Below are positions 1-7,347 of a stretch of DNA of 64,000 nt, one piece after another; the stretch's first letter is position 1; each line of letters opens with the position of its first letter. The translations under genes and the position numbers were made by a program. Location of the stretch: NCBI RefSeq assembly GCF_009873495.1, contig NZ_CP046703.1, positions 6,166,501-6,230,500 on the forward strand, read 5' to 3'. The notes beneath the pieces are model-generated. The model searched no databases, had not been told where the DNA came from, and saw nothing but the letters and a program-made list of their open reading frames with translations. This stretch comes from Nostoc sp. ATCC 53789 (GTDB lineage: Bacteria; Cyanobacteriota; Cyanobacteriia; Cyanobacteriales; Nostocaceae).

Positions 1-109
1 TGGATTTAGGAGGATCTAAATGCAGTGGGATAACTCTTTTAGAGTTGTGTATAGACTTTAGCCCTTTTAGGAGAGTGTCTTTGATTTATAGATAAGCATT
101 CAGGTTTTA

Positions 110-460
110 TCAACCAGGGGGCCAGTCTAATTGCCGTCCTCCCAAAATATGCAAATGTAAGTGATAGACAGTCTGACCACCATCATCACCAGTATTGATG
201 ACAACTCGATAACCGTTTTTCAGCCCAGCTTCTTCTGCAACACGTTTGGCTGTTAATAAAAGATGCCCCAACAGAGCATGATCCTGAGATTCAGCATCAG
301 CTAGTGTGGGAATGGGTTTTTTAGGAATGACGAGAATGTGTACAGGCGCTTGGGGGTGGATGTCTTTGAAGGCCAGGGCTAAATTATCCTCATAAACAAT
401 ATCAACGGGGATTTCCCGACGAATGATTTTGCTGAAAATCGTTTCTGTAGTTTCACTCAT
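110..460 (-). CDS. HIT (histidine triad) family protein, HINT-like
   Basis: A 116-residue protein of normal length for the Hint branch of the HIT superfamily. It has the N-terminal IFSKIIRREIPVDIVYED segment, the PVHILVIPKKPI strand and the C-terminal triad HLHLHILGGR with its nucleotide-binding histidines. Family members hydrolyse purine nucleoside phosphoramidates or related nucleotides in the cytosol. The physiological substrate in cyanobacteria is not evident from the sequence. The start is the ATG at 460, followed directly by MSETTETIFSK. It stands alone on the minus strand with nothing recognisable in the 109 bases downstream. Confidence 0.93.
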   Translation of the reverse strand: MSETTETIFSKIIRREIPVDIVYEDNLALAFKDIHPQAPVHILVIPKKPIPTLADAESQDHALLGHLLLTAKRVAEEAGLKNGYRVVINTGDDGGQTVYHLHLHILGGRQLDWPPG

Positions 461-540
461 ACCATCTACCTAATCATCTGCTAGAGATTTTAAAGGTTTT
501 TTTCCCCAAAACCCGATAAGTATTGGTACAGTATCCACCT

Positions 541-615
541 TTGCTCAGATGAAATTTTGCCTCGTTAAGCGTTAAGTAGAGAAAAAGACATCACCTTTAC
601 AAGAGTATGAATATA
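541..615 (+). pseudogene. Remnant of a Uma2-type gene 3' end
   Basis: Bases 541-569 can be read as the tail SDEILPR followed by TAA, matching the last residues LDDILPR of the intact Uma2 gene that ends at 3543. The similarity resumes at 589-614 (tttacaagagtatgaatat), which recurs just downstream of the intact gene at 3606-3624. No open frame extends upstream. This is the worn 3' end of a second copy, the body having been lost. It lies in the 500-base gap before the permease, which otherwise holds only a short regulator-like scrap near 665-705. Confidence 0.45.
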
Positions 616-961
616 GCAATCTGGGCGGTGAAAAGCCGTAATTACACTGAGGCTAGCCCATCAATAATTTCTATCTTCGGTATTCGTAAATCCATTAGCA
701 CCCTTTTTTACAACTGATGCAGATTAAAAATGCTAAGGGTGCGAAAGCTTCAATTTCAAAATGTCCGCATACGATATTAATTTTTCCCAATACCAGAAGC
801 TACACTTGATCTTCATCCGCTAGACAACTTATATATTTTGTAAATCGGACAGGATGCTTAACCTACAATATATAGTGCTATATATTTGTAGTTAAAAATT
901 TTAATAAACCACGAAGGCTTAAAAATCACAAAGCCGGACTTTTGCAAAACAACCATATTTG

Positions 962-2908
962 ATGAGTAAATCAATTGTTTCAACAAAACGGCTCGGCAGT
1001 CAGTTAATCCTCTGGTTACTTGAAGAAGATCGACGAGAGAAGGAAGGGCCTTACCGCAAGGAGGAAGCACATCGCCAGCATCCTTGGTGGCAGGTAATGT
1101 GCTTGACTGGTGTAGATTATTTCTCCACCCTTGGCTATCAACCTGGGATTGCAGCACTGGCGGCTGGCGCTCTTTCTCCGATCGCTACCCTGATTTTAGT
1201 TTTGCTGACGCTCTTTGGAGCATTGCCAATCTATCGGCGGATTGCTGCCGAAAGCCCTCATGGTGAAGGGTCGATCGCAATGTTAGAGCGTTTGCTACCT
1301 TGGTGGCAAGGCAAATTACTTGTGCTATGCTTACTCGGTTTTGTGGCAACCGACTTTATTATTACCATTACGCTGTCGGCTGCTGATGCTACAGCCCATA
1401 TCATCGAAAATCCCCTTACCCCAGATTGGTTTCACGGTCAGACGATCGCAATTACTTTAATATTAGTTGCATTACTAGGCGCAGTTTTCTTGAGAGGTTT
1501 CCGAGAAGCGATTGGGATTGCAGTAGTTTTGGTGGCAGTTTATCTGCTGTTAAACTTCATTGTCGTTAGCGTCGGTGTGTTCCAGATTTTAACTCACCCA
1601 GGAGCGATCGCTAACTGGCAGACTACACTTTTTGCCCGCCATTCCAATCCTTTTATCTTAATTGGTATAGCTCTTTTGATATTTCCCAAGCTAGCACTGG
1701 GATTATCAGGCTTTGAGACTGGCGTAACCGTGATGCCCCTTGTCAAAGGTAACAGCAGTGACACTCTCAAATATTCCAAAGGGCGAATTCGGAATACACG
1801 CAAGCTGCTCACCAGTGCTGCTCTAATTATGAGCTTCTTTTTGCTCACCACTAGCTTTATAACCACTCTACTGATTCCAGTCGCAGAATTTGCATCTGGG
1901 GGCAAAGCTAACGGACGGGCTCTTGCTTATTTAGCACATTTGTATCTAGGCAACGCCTTTGGCACGATTTACGATCTAAGTACTATTTCTATTTTGTGGT
2001 TTGCAGGTGCATCTGCAATGGCAGGGCTGCTGAATATTGTGCCTCGCTACCTACCACGCTATGGTATGGCTCCCAATTGGGCACGGGTAACGCGACCTTT
2101 GGTGTTAGTTTACACAGCGATCGCATTTGTTGTCACAATTATCTTCAGGGCAAATGTGGAAGCCCAGGGTGGGGCTTATGCAACTGGTGTGCTTGTATTA
2201 ATTACCTCAGCAGCCTTTGCTGTCACCTTATCAGCCCACCGTCACAGAGAGAAGCGGGCAAAACTGGTTTTTGCTACTATTACACTGTTATTTTTATATA
2301 CCACTATTGTTAACATCATCGAAAGGCCAGAGGGGATTAGAATTGCTGGGTTTTTCATCGGTGCAATCATTTTTACCTCGCTGGTTTCTCGTGTTTGGCG
2401 TTCGACGGAACTGCGAGCAGAGCGGATCGAAGTTGACGAACTTGCTGCCCAATTCCTTGCTGAAGAGAGCCAAGGAGCAATCCGACTGATTGCAAATCGA
2501 TTGAATACGGGTGATGTCCTAGAGTATTTTATGAAAGAGAAAGAGGTACGCGAGGATAACCATATTCCGCCCAACGATCCAATCCTTTTTCTAGAGATTC
2601 AGGTATCAGATGCTTCAGAATTTGCGGATATCATCAAAGTAAGAGGGGTGCAAGTTGGCGATTATCGCATCTTACGGGCTGAGAGTGCAGCAGTCCCCAA
2701 TGCGATCGCGGCTTTACTGCTCTATATTCGTGACCAAACAGGTAAGATTCCCCATGCCTACTTCGGCTGGGTTGAGGGCAATCCCATACAATACTTACTG
2801 CGTTTTATCTTGTTTGGAGAGGGCGATATTGCTGTAGTCACCCGTGAAGTACTCCGTCGGGCTGAAAAGAATCCCCAGAGGCGACCTGGCGTTCATGTGG
2901 GCGGTTGA
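962..2908 (+). CDS. APC-superfamily amino acid permease-like transporter
   Basis: A 648-residue integral membrane protein. A soluble N-terminal stretch of about 50 residues is followed by roughly twelve hydrophobic helices (residues ~50-480) and a hydrophilic C-terminal domain of about 160 residues. The first helix region reads GVDYFSTLGYQPGIAALAAG, resembling the broken first helix of APC-fold carriers. The frame opens at a TTG at 959, but the ATG at 962 (MSKSIVS) is the more likely start. Substrate cannot be read from sequence; amino acid or another cation-coupled solute is the family expectation. Uma2 follows on the same strand after a short gap, possibly by read-through only. Confidence 0.8.
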   Translation: MSKSIVSTKRLGSQLILWLLEEDRREKEGPYRKEEAHRQHPWWQVMCLTGVDYFSTLGYQPGIAALAAGALSPIATLILVLLTLFGALPIYRRIAAESPHGEGSIAMLERLLPWWQGKLLVLCLLGFVATDFIITITLSAADATAHIIENPLTPDWFHGQTIAITLILVALLGAVFLRGFREAIGIAVVLVAVYLLLNFIVVSVGVFQILTHPGAIANWQTTLFARHSNPFILIGIALLIFPKLALGLSGFETGVTVMPLVKGNSSDTLKYSKGRIRNTRKLLTSAALIMSFFLLTTSFITTLLIPVAEFASGGKANGRALAYLAHLYLGNAFGTIYDLSTISILWFAGASAMAGLLNIVPRYLPRYGMAPNWARVTRPLVLVYTAIAFVVTIIFRANVEAQGGAYATGVLVLITSAAFAVTLSAHRHREKRAKLVFATITLLFLYTTIVNIIERPEGIRIAGFFIGAIIFTSLVSRVWRSTELRAERIEVDELAAQFLAEESQGAIRLIANRLNTGDVLEYFMKEKEVREDNHIPPNDPILFLEIQVSDASEFADIIKVRGVQVGDYRILRAESAAVPNAIAALLLYIRDQTGKIPHAYFGWVEGNPIQYLLRFILFGEGDIAVVTREVLRRAEKNPQRRPGVHVGG

Positions 2909-2937
2909 GTAAGCATCTTGAATAATTGAAGAGTAAA

Positions 2938-3543
2938 ATGACATATATTTCCCCAAAAACCTTTACGTTTGGAGATTTTCTCTCTCAATACCGAGATAAT
3001 CCCCACTATGAATTGGCTGATGGAGAACTAATTTACATAGAACCCACTGGGCCACACGAAACGGTGAGTGGCAAACTAGCAACCCAAATTGGTATTTACC
3101 TTGTTGCAGAACAACTCCCTTGGTTTATTCCTCGCACTTGTTTAATTTACCCCTTTGCAGATGCAGCTACAGTTCGTCGTCCTGATATCGTCGTTCTCGA
3201 TGAAACCGTTCTCAACCGTGAACCTCTTTGGGAGCGAGAGCCTGTAATTACACTGGGACGATCCATTAAACTGGTGGTTGAAGTTGTTAGCAGCAACTGG
3301 GAAACTGACTATGCTCGCAAGGTTGAGGAATATGCGCTCTTAGGCATCCCTGAATACTGGATCGTAGATTATCGAGGATTGGGCGGTGTAGCATTTATTG
3401 GTAAACCTAAACAACCTACTTTCACTGTCTGTCAGTTGCTTGAAGACACATATACTCAACAAAAATATCGGCTAAATCAATCAATTCACTCACCGCTTTT
3501 GCCTAGTCTACAACTTCGCTTAGATGACATTCTGCCTCGTTAA
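2938..3543 (+). CDS. Uma2 family (DUF820) restriction-endonuclease-fold protein
   Basis: A 201-residue protein of the PD-(D/E)XK family that is greatly expanded in cyanobacteria. It shows the early YELADGELIYIEPTGPHE segment, the central RRPDIVVLDE motif and the core LVVEVVSSNWETDYARKVEEY, where the Asp, Glu and Lys of the nuclease-like site sit, followed by GIPEYWIVD. The biological role of Uma2 proteins is unsettled and many copies sit near mobile DNA. The frame opens with a TTG at 2926; the ATG at 2938 (MTYISPK) looks preferable. A decayed copy of its 3' end lies at 541-615. Confidence 0.88.
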   Translation: MTYISPKTFTFGDFLSQYRDNPHYELADGELIYIEPTGPHETVSGKLATQIGIYLVAEQLPWFIPRTCLIYPFADAATVRRPDIVVLDETVLNREPLWEREPVITLGRSIKLVVEVVSSNWETDYARKVEEYALLGIPEYWIVDYRGLGGVAFIGKPKQPTFTVCQLLEDTYTQQKYRLNQSIHSPLLPSLQLRLDDILPR

Positions 3544-3548
3544 GTGTA

Positions 3549-3640
3549 GGTGTAGCCCGTCGTAGACATCGCCTGTTTTTACACTATCACCAGAGGTGCG
3601 ATCGCCTTTACAAGAGTATGAATATTCGGGGTGCGATCGC
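3549..3640. repeat. Small dispersed repeats after the Uma2 gene
   Basis: Bases 3549-3570 read gtagcccgtcgtagacatcg, a small dispersed repeat whose variants recur at 38650-38672 and 59552-59573. It is followed by two short direct copies of a unit ending in gtgcgatcgcctgtttt and by the tttacaagagtatgaatat segment shared with 589-614. The 196-base gap up to 3740 holds no gene. Confidence 0.6.
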
Positions 3641-3739
3641 CTGTTTTAAACCTATCACTAGAAGTGCGCCTCAACTGAGACATGAATATCAGGAGTGTTA
3701 CAAGTTTAACCCAAGCGTAAAAAGTAACCCTTGCATATA

Positions 3740-4288
3740 TTAGGGTAAAACCTTTACAGGAGTACCAACATTAACTAGTTCATACAATGCGATTACATCT
3801 TTATTGTGCATCCGAATACAACCATGAGACACAGCTTGACCGATGAATTTAGCCTCATTAGTACCGTGAAACCCTAGATGAAATTTTTTACCTACCATAA
3901 ATACAATCAAACGCTTTCCTAGAGGATTTTTAGAACCTGGTTGGATGATTTCGCCAGTCTTAAAGTTCTTAAAAATCGGGTCTTTTTTCATGTATTTAAC
4001 TTGGTATTTTCCGAGTGGAGTTTCCCAGCCTGGTTTACCAATAGCAATCGGAAAAGTTTTTAAAACTTGTTTATTCCGATACACATAAACTCGACGCGCA
4101 CCTCGCTTGACAACGAGATGAGTTTCTATTTTAGTCTTGTCTTTGTATAATGTCTTTCTAGGTAAATCTTGCGGTTGTTGTGTAATTGCATTACTAGAAG
4201 ATATTTGTTTTAAATATCCTGAGTAATCTAGGGGTATATTAGACAAAATAATAACTATTAAAGATAATATTTTTTTCTTTAAAAACAT
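3740..4288 (-). CDS. L,D-transpeptidase (YkuD domain), exported
   Basis: A 182-residue protein with an N-terminal hydrophobic segment (residues ~5-25) acting as signal or anchor, then a YkuD catalytic domain. The signature is complete: HLGFHGTNEAKFIG followed by SHGCIRM, with His155 and the nucleophile Cys157. These enzymes make 3-3 cross-links in peptidoglycan or attach proteins to it, in the periplasm. The upstream gene on the same strand ends 40 bases away, so the two are probably co-transcribed. Confidence 0.9.
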   Translation of the reverse strand: MFLKKKILSLIVIILSNIPLDYSGYLKQISSSNAITQQPQDLPRKTLYKDKTKIETHLVVKRGARRVYVYRNKQVLKTFPIAIGKPGWETPLGKYQVKYMKKDPIFKNFKTGEIIQPGSKNPLGKRLIVFMVGKKFHLGFHGTNEAKFIGQAVSHGCIRMHNKDVIALYELVNVGTPVKVLP

Positions 4289-4328
4289 TATTTTGAATAG
4301 ATAAACGTTAGACTTTTAATTCTGTATT

Positions 4329-5300
4329 TCACCAGAGTACAGGCATTACTTCTTCTTGTGTCTGTAATTGTTTTCTTGTTTTTTTAATCTCTTCTTTGTT
4401 TTGTAAATCTTCTACTATTTGAGCTATTTTTTGAGACCAAGTACCTTGTTCTTCGAGCATTTGCTTTCTTACTTGTTGTTCGATATTTATTATGTCTTTA
4501 TGTCCTTTATTTTTCTCCATAAAATTGATGATTTCTAAGACATTATCTGCATATATTTTTTGGGTTTGGTTAATATATGCACTGTTTACTATCTTGTTTG
4601 TGAATTCTTGTTTAAGTTTTTGATAATCAGATAAGTCTTCAATATTATTTTTTAAGTAAGTACTAGCTTGAGATTGTAATTTATCAGCTTGTTTATAGGC
4701 TCCTGGTTTTTCTCGTGTATTTATAAAAGTGTTTGTGAATGTCAAATTTCGTCTAACGCCTGCGTAAATAATATATATATCCGCAAGAATTTTTTTATTT
4801 TGCTCGGTTTGTTGCTGTTGAGCGACCTGCAAATTTGTAGCATAATTAACTTGAATTGTGGAGAAATTTTCATTCCCAACTTTCATAAGATGTCTTAATT
4901 TTCCTCTTTTCTCTAGATTTCTGGCTATCAAATTTTCATTTTTTAATATTTTATTCATTATCAAGAAGTTTGTGATTTTGCTACCAGTATTCGCAGCCTG
5001 TCTAACTTGACGTACTGAATTAGCATCCATCTTCACAATCACAAGCATCAAACCATCCTTTATAAAATCTGTTATTGGTTGAACAGTGTCAGAAATTGCC
5101 CTTAACTGAGGAGTAAATGCTAATTCATTATCTGCTAATAATATTCCTGATTTGGCGTTTAACGTTACTTTTTCAGAAGTAGTTAATACAAGATTAGAGT
5201 TATTATGATGTAATTTTGTAGGGAATGCTGCATACACTACAGTTAATGTACCAATAGAAAATAAAGTTGCCCCTAAAATGTATTTTGTGTACTTTAGCAT
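4329..5300 (-). CDS. Exported helical protein of unknown function
   Basis: A 323-residue protein with a signal peptide-like start (MLKYTKYILGATLFSIGTL, cleavage plausible after VYAAF), then an almost entirely helical, Lys/Gln/Glu-rich body with several predicted amphipathic stretches. I recognise no family. It precedes the L,D-transpeptidase by 40 bases on the same strand, so an envelope role is a reasonable inference but nothing more. The gene is noticeably AT-rich compared with its neighbours. Confidence 0.65.
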   Translation of the reverse strand: MLKYTKYILGATLFSIGTLTVVYAAFPTKLHHNNSNLVLTTSEKVTLNAKSGILLADNELAFTPQLRAISDTVQPITDFIKDGLMLVIVKMDANSVRQVRQAANTGSKITNFLIMNKILKNENLIARNLEKRGKLRHLMKVGNENFSTIQVNYATNLQVAQQQQTEQNKKILADIYIIYAGVRRNLTFTNTFINTREKPGAYKQADKLQSQASTYLKNNIEDLSDYQKLKQEFTNKIVNSAYINQTQKIYADNVLEIINFMEKNKGHKDIINIEQQVRKQMLEEQGTWSQKIAQIVEDLQNKEEIKKTRKQLQTQEEVMPVLW

Positions 5301-5460
5301 ATTTCGATCATCCTTTTACTTCAAAAACTAATTACTACTGATATAGATTGGAGAATTACTAAAAGTTACCCAATATTTCTTAATATTGCTTGTATTAACA
5401 ATATCTTCGACATTTTTTATAGGTTGGTTGAGCGGAGCAAAAACCAACGAATGCGTTGGG

Positions 5461-6975
5461 TTATTCTTTGATAAGCAAGCTACGAATCAAGGCTTTTTTC
5501 AATTTTGGGAAGGTTTTCAGTAACAAATAAATAAAACCACCTACAATTATTGCAAAAATAAATCCAATAATAAAATGAAAAAACATATCAAATGGAAAAC
5601 TACAGACAAAATCACTTTTGCAAAGTTTAAGAAATGGAAATTTCTCGCTAGGTTTAATTAGCTCGACAGAAATACTACTGAAAGCTAAACTAGTACCTAA
5701 TAGGGTAATCAGTATTCCTAATCGTTTTTCTCGGTCTTGAGCAGCTTCTTCCCGTTCTTTTGCAGCAGCTTCAATTGCAGCTTCCAGTTCAGCCCGTTCA
5801 ATTGTTACCATAGCCATGACTGTATCAATTAATTTAGACCCAGATTCTAAATGTTGGCGAGAGAATTGTATCTGACTTTTATATTTATCATGCGTTAGCG
5901 CTATAAAGTCTCTGAAAAATGATAAATCATTGTTTGTTGATTTACCTAGTTCACACAGTTTATTGAATCTAGACTCATAATTTCTAATATTAATTGTAAT
6001 CGTGCTTTCATGATCTACTAAATCACGTATATATCTGGAATACTCAAGTGTTTTCTTATATAAATCAGGTAGCAATTCTTTAAAATTTTTAAATTCGTAT
6101 AATCTGTCTTTTGATGTAATATTCAAAAAGTTTTGGCTGAATTTATCTACGAAGCTGGAAATTTCTTCGGCTTGTCGCTGACACCATTGAGCCTGGTCAT
6201 AGGCATATAAAATCTTGTGGTACGGGCAAAGTAACTCTAGTAAATATGTAGCTACCAGTTCCAGGTTTTCGATAATTGGAGTTTTTGGATTTATCAACCA
6301 AACTAAGATGCGGCATCGTTTGGATGGATCTCTTTCCAGAGTCTCATATTCATAAATTTGGTTGTCTAGTAGCTTACTATCACCATCTAGCTCAAATCTA
6401 TTTTGAGTGCCAAGGAGTTGAACAACACAATCATTTGCTAACTTTAGCACTTCATCTTCATTACAAGGCTCTATGAGTTCGCCATACAGTAGTAGAGTTT
6501 GCCCTAGAGATGCCTGGATATATGGAGGTAACAAACGTTTTTTTGGATTAAACTGTCTTAACTGATCTAAAGAAATGGACCCATTAAATAATAGGGTTAA
6601 ATCCACAGCGTAAGTATCGTGAATTAAAAAGGGGCAAAGAAAGCCATCAAGTTGTAAATCTTTGTCACCTTTTGGTGCAATTAGCTGAAAATTTAAACTC
6701 TCTTTCTGTAAGTTAAGTAGGTTTTGGCGTTTGAGTTTCAATAGGTTTTCCGCTTCAGGAGCATACTGACCGTTTTGATAGCAAACCAGCTGTTGTTTAA
6801 GGTTTTGCAGTTCAGGAATCTGGAGATCGCATCCTAGCTTTACCAAGCTTTTCCAAAGTTGATCAGCGTCATCTGAAGGCTGATCTGGCCCATTATTAAT
6901 ATCGGTACGCAGATGGTAAGCGTACAGCGTAAGGCTTGGGTTACATAGCCTTTGAGCTATGGATGTTTTGCTCAT
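5461..6975 (-). CDS. CHAT-operon protein with coiled coil and two C-terminal membrane helices
   Basis: A 504-residue protein. Residues 1-~300 form a soluble domain I cannot assign by motif. Residues ~300-418 are helical, ending in a charged coiled coil (ELEAAIEAAAKEREEAAQ). Two hydrophobic helices follow at about 419-437 and 465-488, with a basic tail. It is the last gene of the TPR-CHAT operon, 36 bases after the small protein gene. Multi-component systems that pair CHAT-TPR proteins with a small protein and a membrane partner have been described computationally as CATRA systems; this gene may be the CATRA-type partner, from memory and to be checked by HMM. The two helices make it the candidate membrane effector. 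Confidence 0.7.
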   Translation of the reverse strand: MSKTSIAQRLCNPSLTLYAYHLRTDINNGPDQPSDDADQLWKSLVKLGCDLQIPELQNLKQQLVCYQNGQYAPEAENLLKLKRQNLLNLQKESLNFQLIAPKGDKDLQLDGFLCPFLIHDTYAVDLTLLFNGSISLDQLRQFNPKKRLLPPYIQASLGQTLLLYGELIEPCNEDEVLKLANDCVVQLLGTQNRFELDGDSKLLDNQIYEYETLERDPSKRCRILVWLINPKTPIIENLELVATYLLELLCPYHKILYAYDQAQWCQRQAEEISSFVDKFSQNFLNITSKDRLYEFKNFKELLPDLYKKTLEYSRYIRDLVDHESTITINIRNYESRFNKLCELGKSTNNDLSFFRDFIALTHDKYKSQIQFSRQHLESGSKLIDTVMAMVTIERAELEAAIEAAAKEREEAAQDREKRLGILITLLGTSLAFSSISVELIKPSEKFPFLKLCKSDFVCSFPFDMFFHFIIGFIFAIIVGGFIYLLLKTFPKLKKALIRSLLIKE

Positions 6976-7011
6976 TTTTTAGTTAAAAGTATAACTGAGA
7001 GGGAGGTTACT

Positions 7012-7335
7012 CTAAGAAGATGGTTTGCTTCGGCGGACGATGTTGTCAATTGGTTCGTCATCATCCTTTTTATCTTCAGGTGGAAACTTTGGTTTACCCC
7101 CTTTTGGCCCGCGTTCACCTGAGTCACTGGCATTCTGTTGTCTGAGAAGGGCATCTAGCTCATTCTGAATTTTGGGGCGTTCTTCACACCAGTTAGCTAT
7201 TGCATCTGATTCTTGCTCCAAGAGAGTTTTTCGTAAATTTGCTAACGAGACATAATCCTCTTCTGTAAAGAAGTGAGGGTAATTTTTTTCGATGTACTTA
7301 AACTGTTGGATAAGTTGTTCGTGAAATGAAGTCAT
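7012..7335 (-). CDS. Small CHAT-operon protein (possible CATRA-associated small protein)
   Basis: A 107-residue protein. Residues 1-70 are helical (MTSFHEQLIQQFKYIEKNYP onward, with TLLEQESDAIANWCEERPKI). The tail is low-complexity and charged, rich in Gly, Pro, Asp and Lys. A good Shine-Dalgarno (aaggag) precedes the ATG at 7335. It is sandwiched between the CHAT gene, whose stop lies 12 bases upstream of the start, and the membrane protein gene 36 bases downstream, so it is translated as part of that operon. It could be an adaptor or a protease substrate; no enzymatic motif is visible. Confidence 0.7.
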   Translation of the reverse strand: MTSFHEQLIQQFKYIEKNYPHFFTEEDYVSLANLRKTLLEQESDAIANWCEERPKIQNELDALLRQQNASDSGERGPKGGKPKFPPEDKKDDDEPIDNIVRRSKPSS

Positions 7336-7347
7336 TAAATTACTCCT

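Noticed and set aside
19..60. Thirteen-codon frame after an aggagg at the window start
   Set aside because: Too short and with no conservation evidence.
858..1157. Minus-strand frame over the permease start
   Set aside because: Overlaps the start of a clearly coding permease and shows no coding character.
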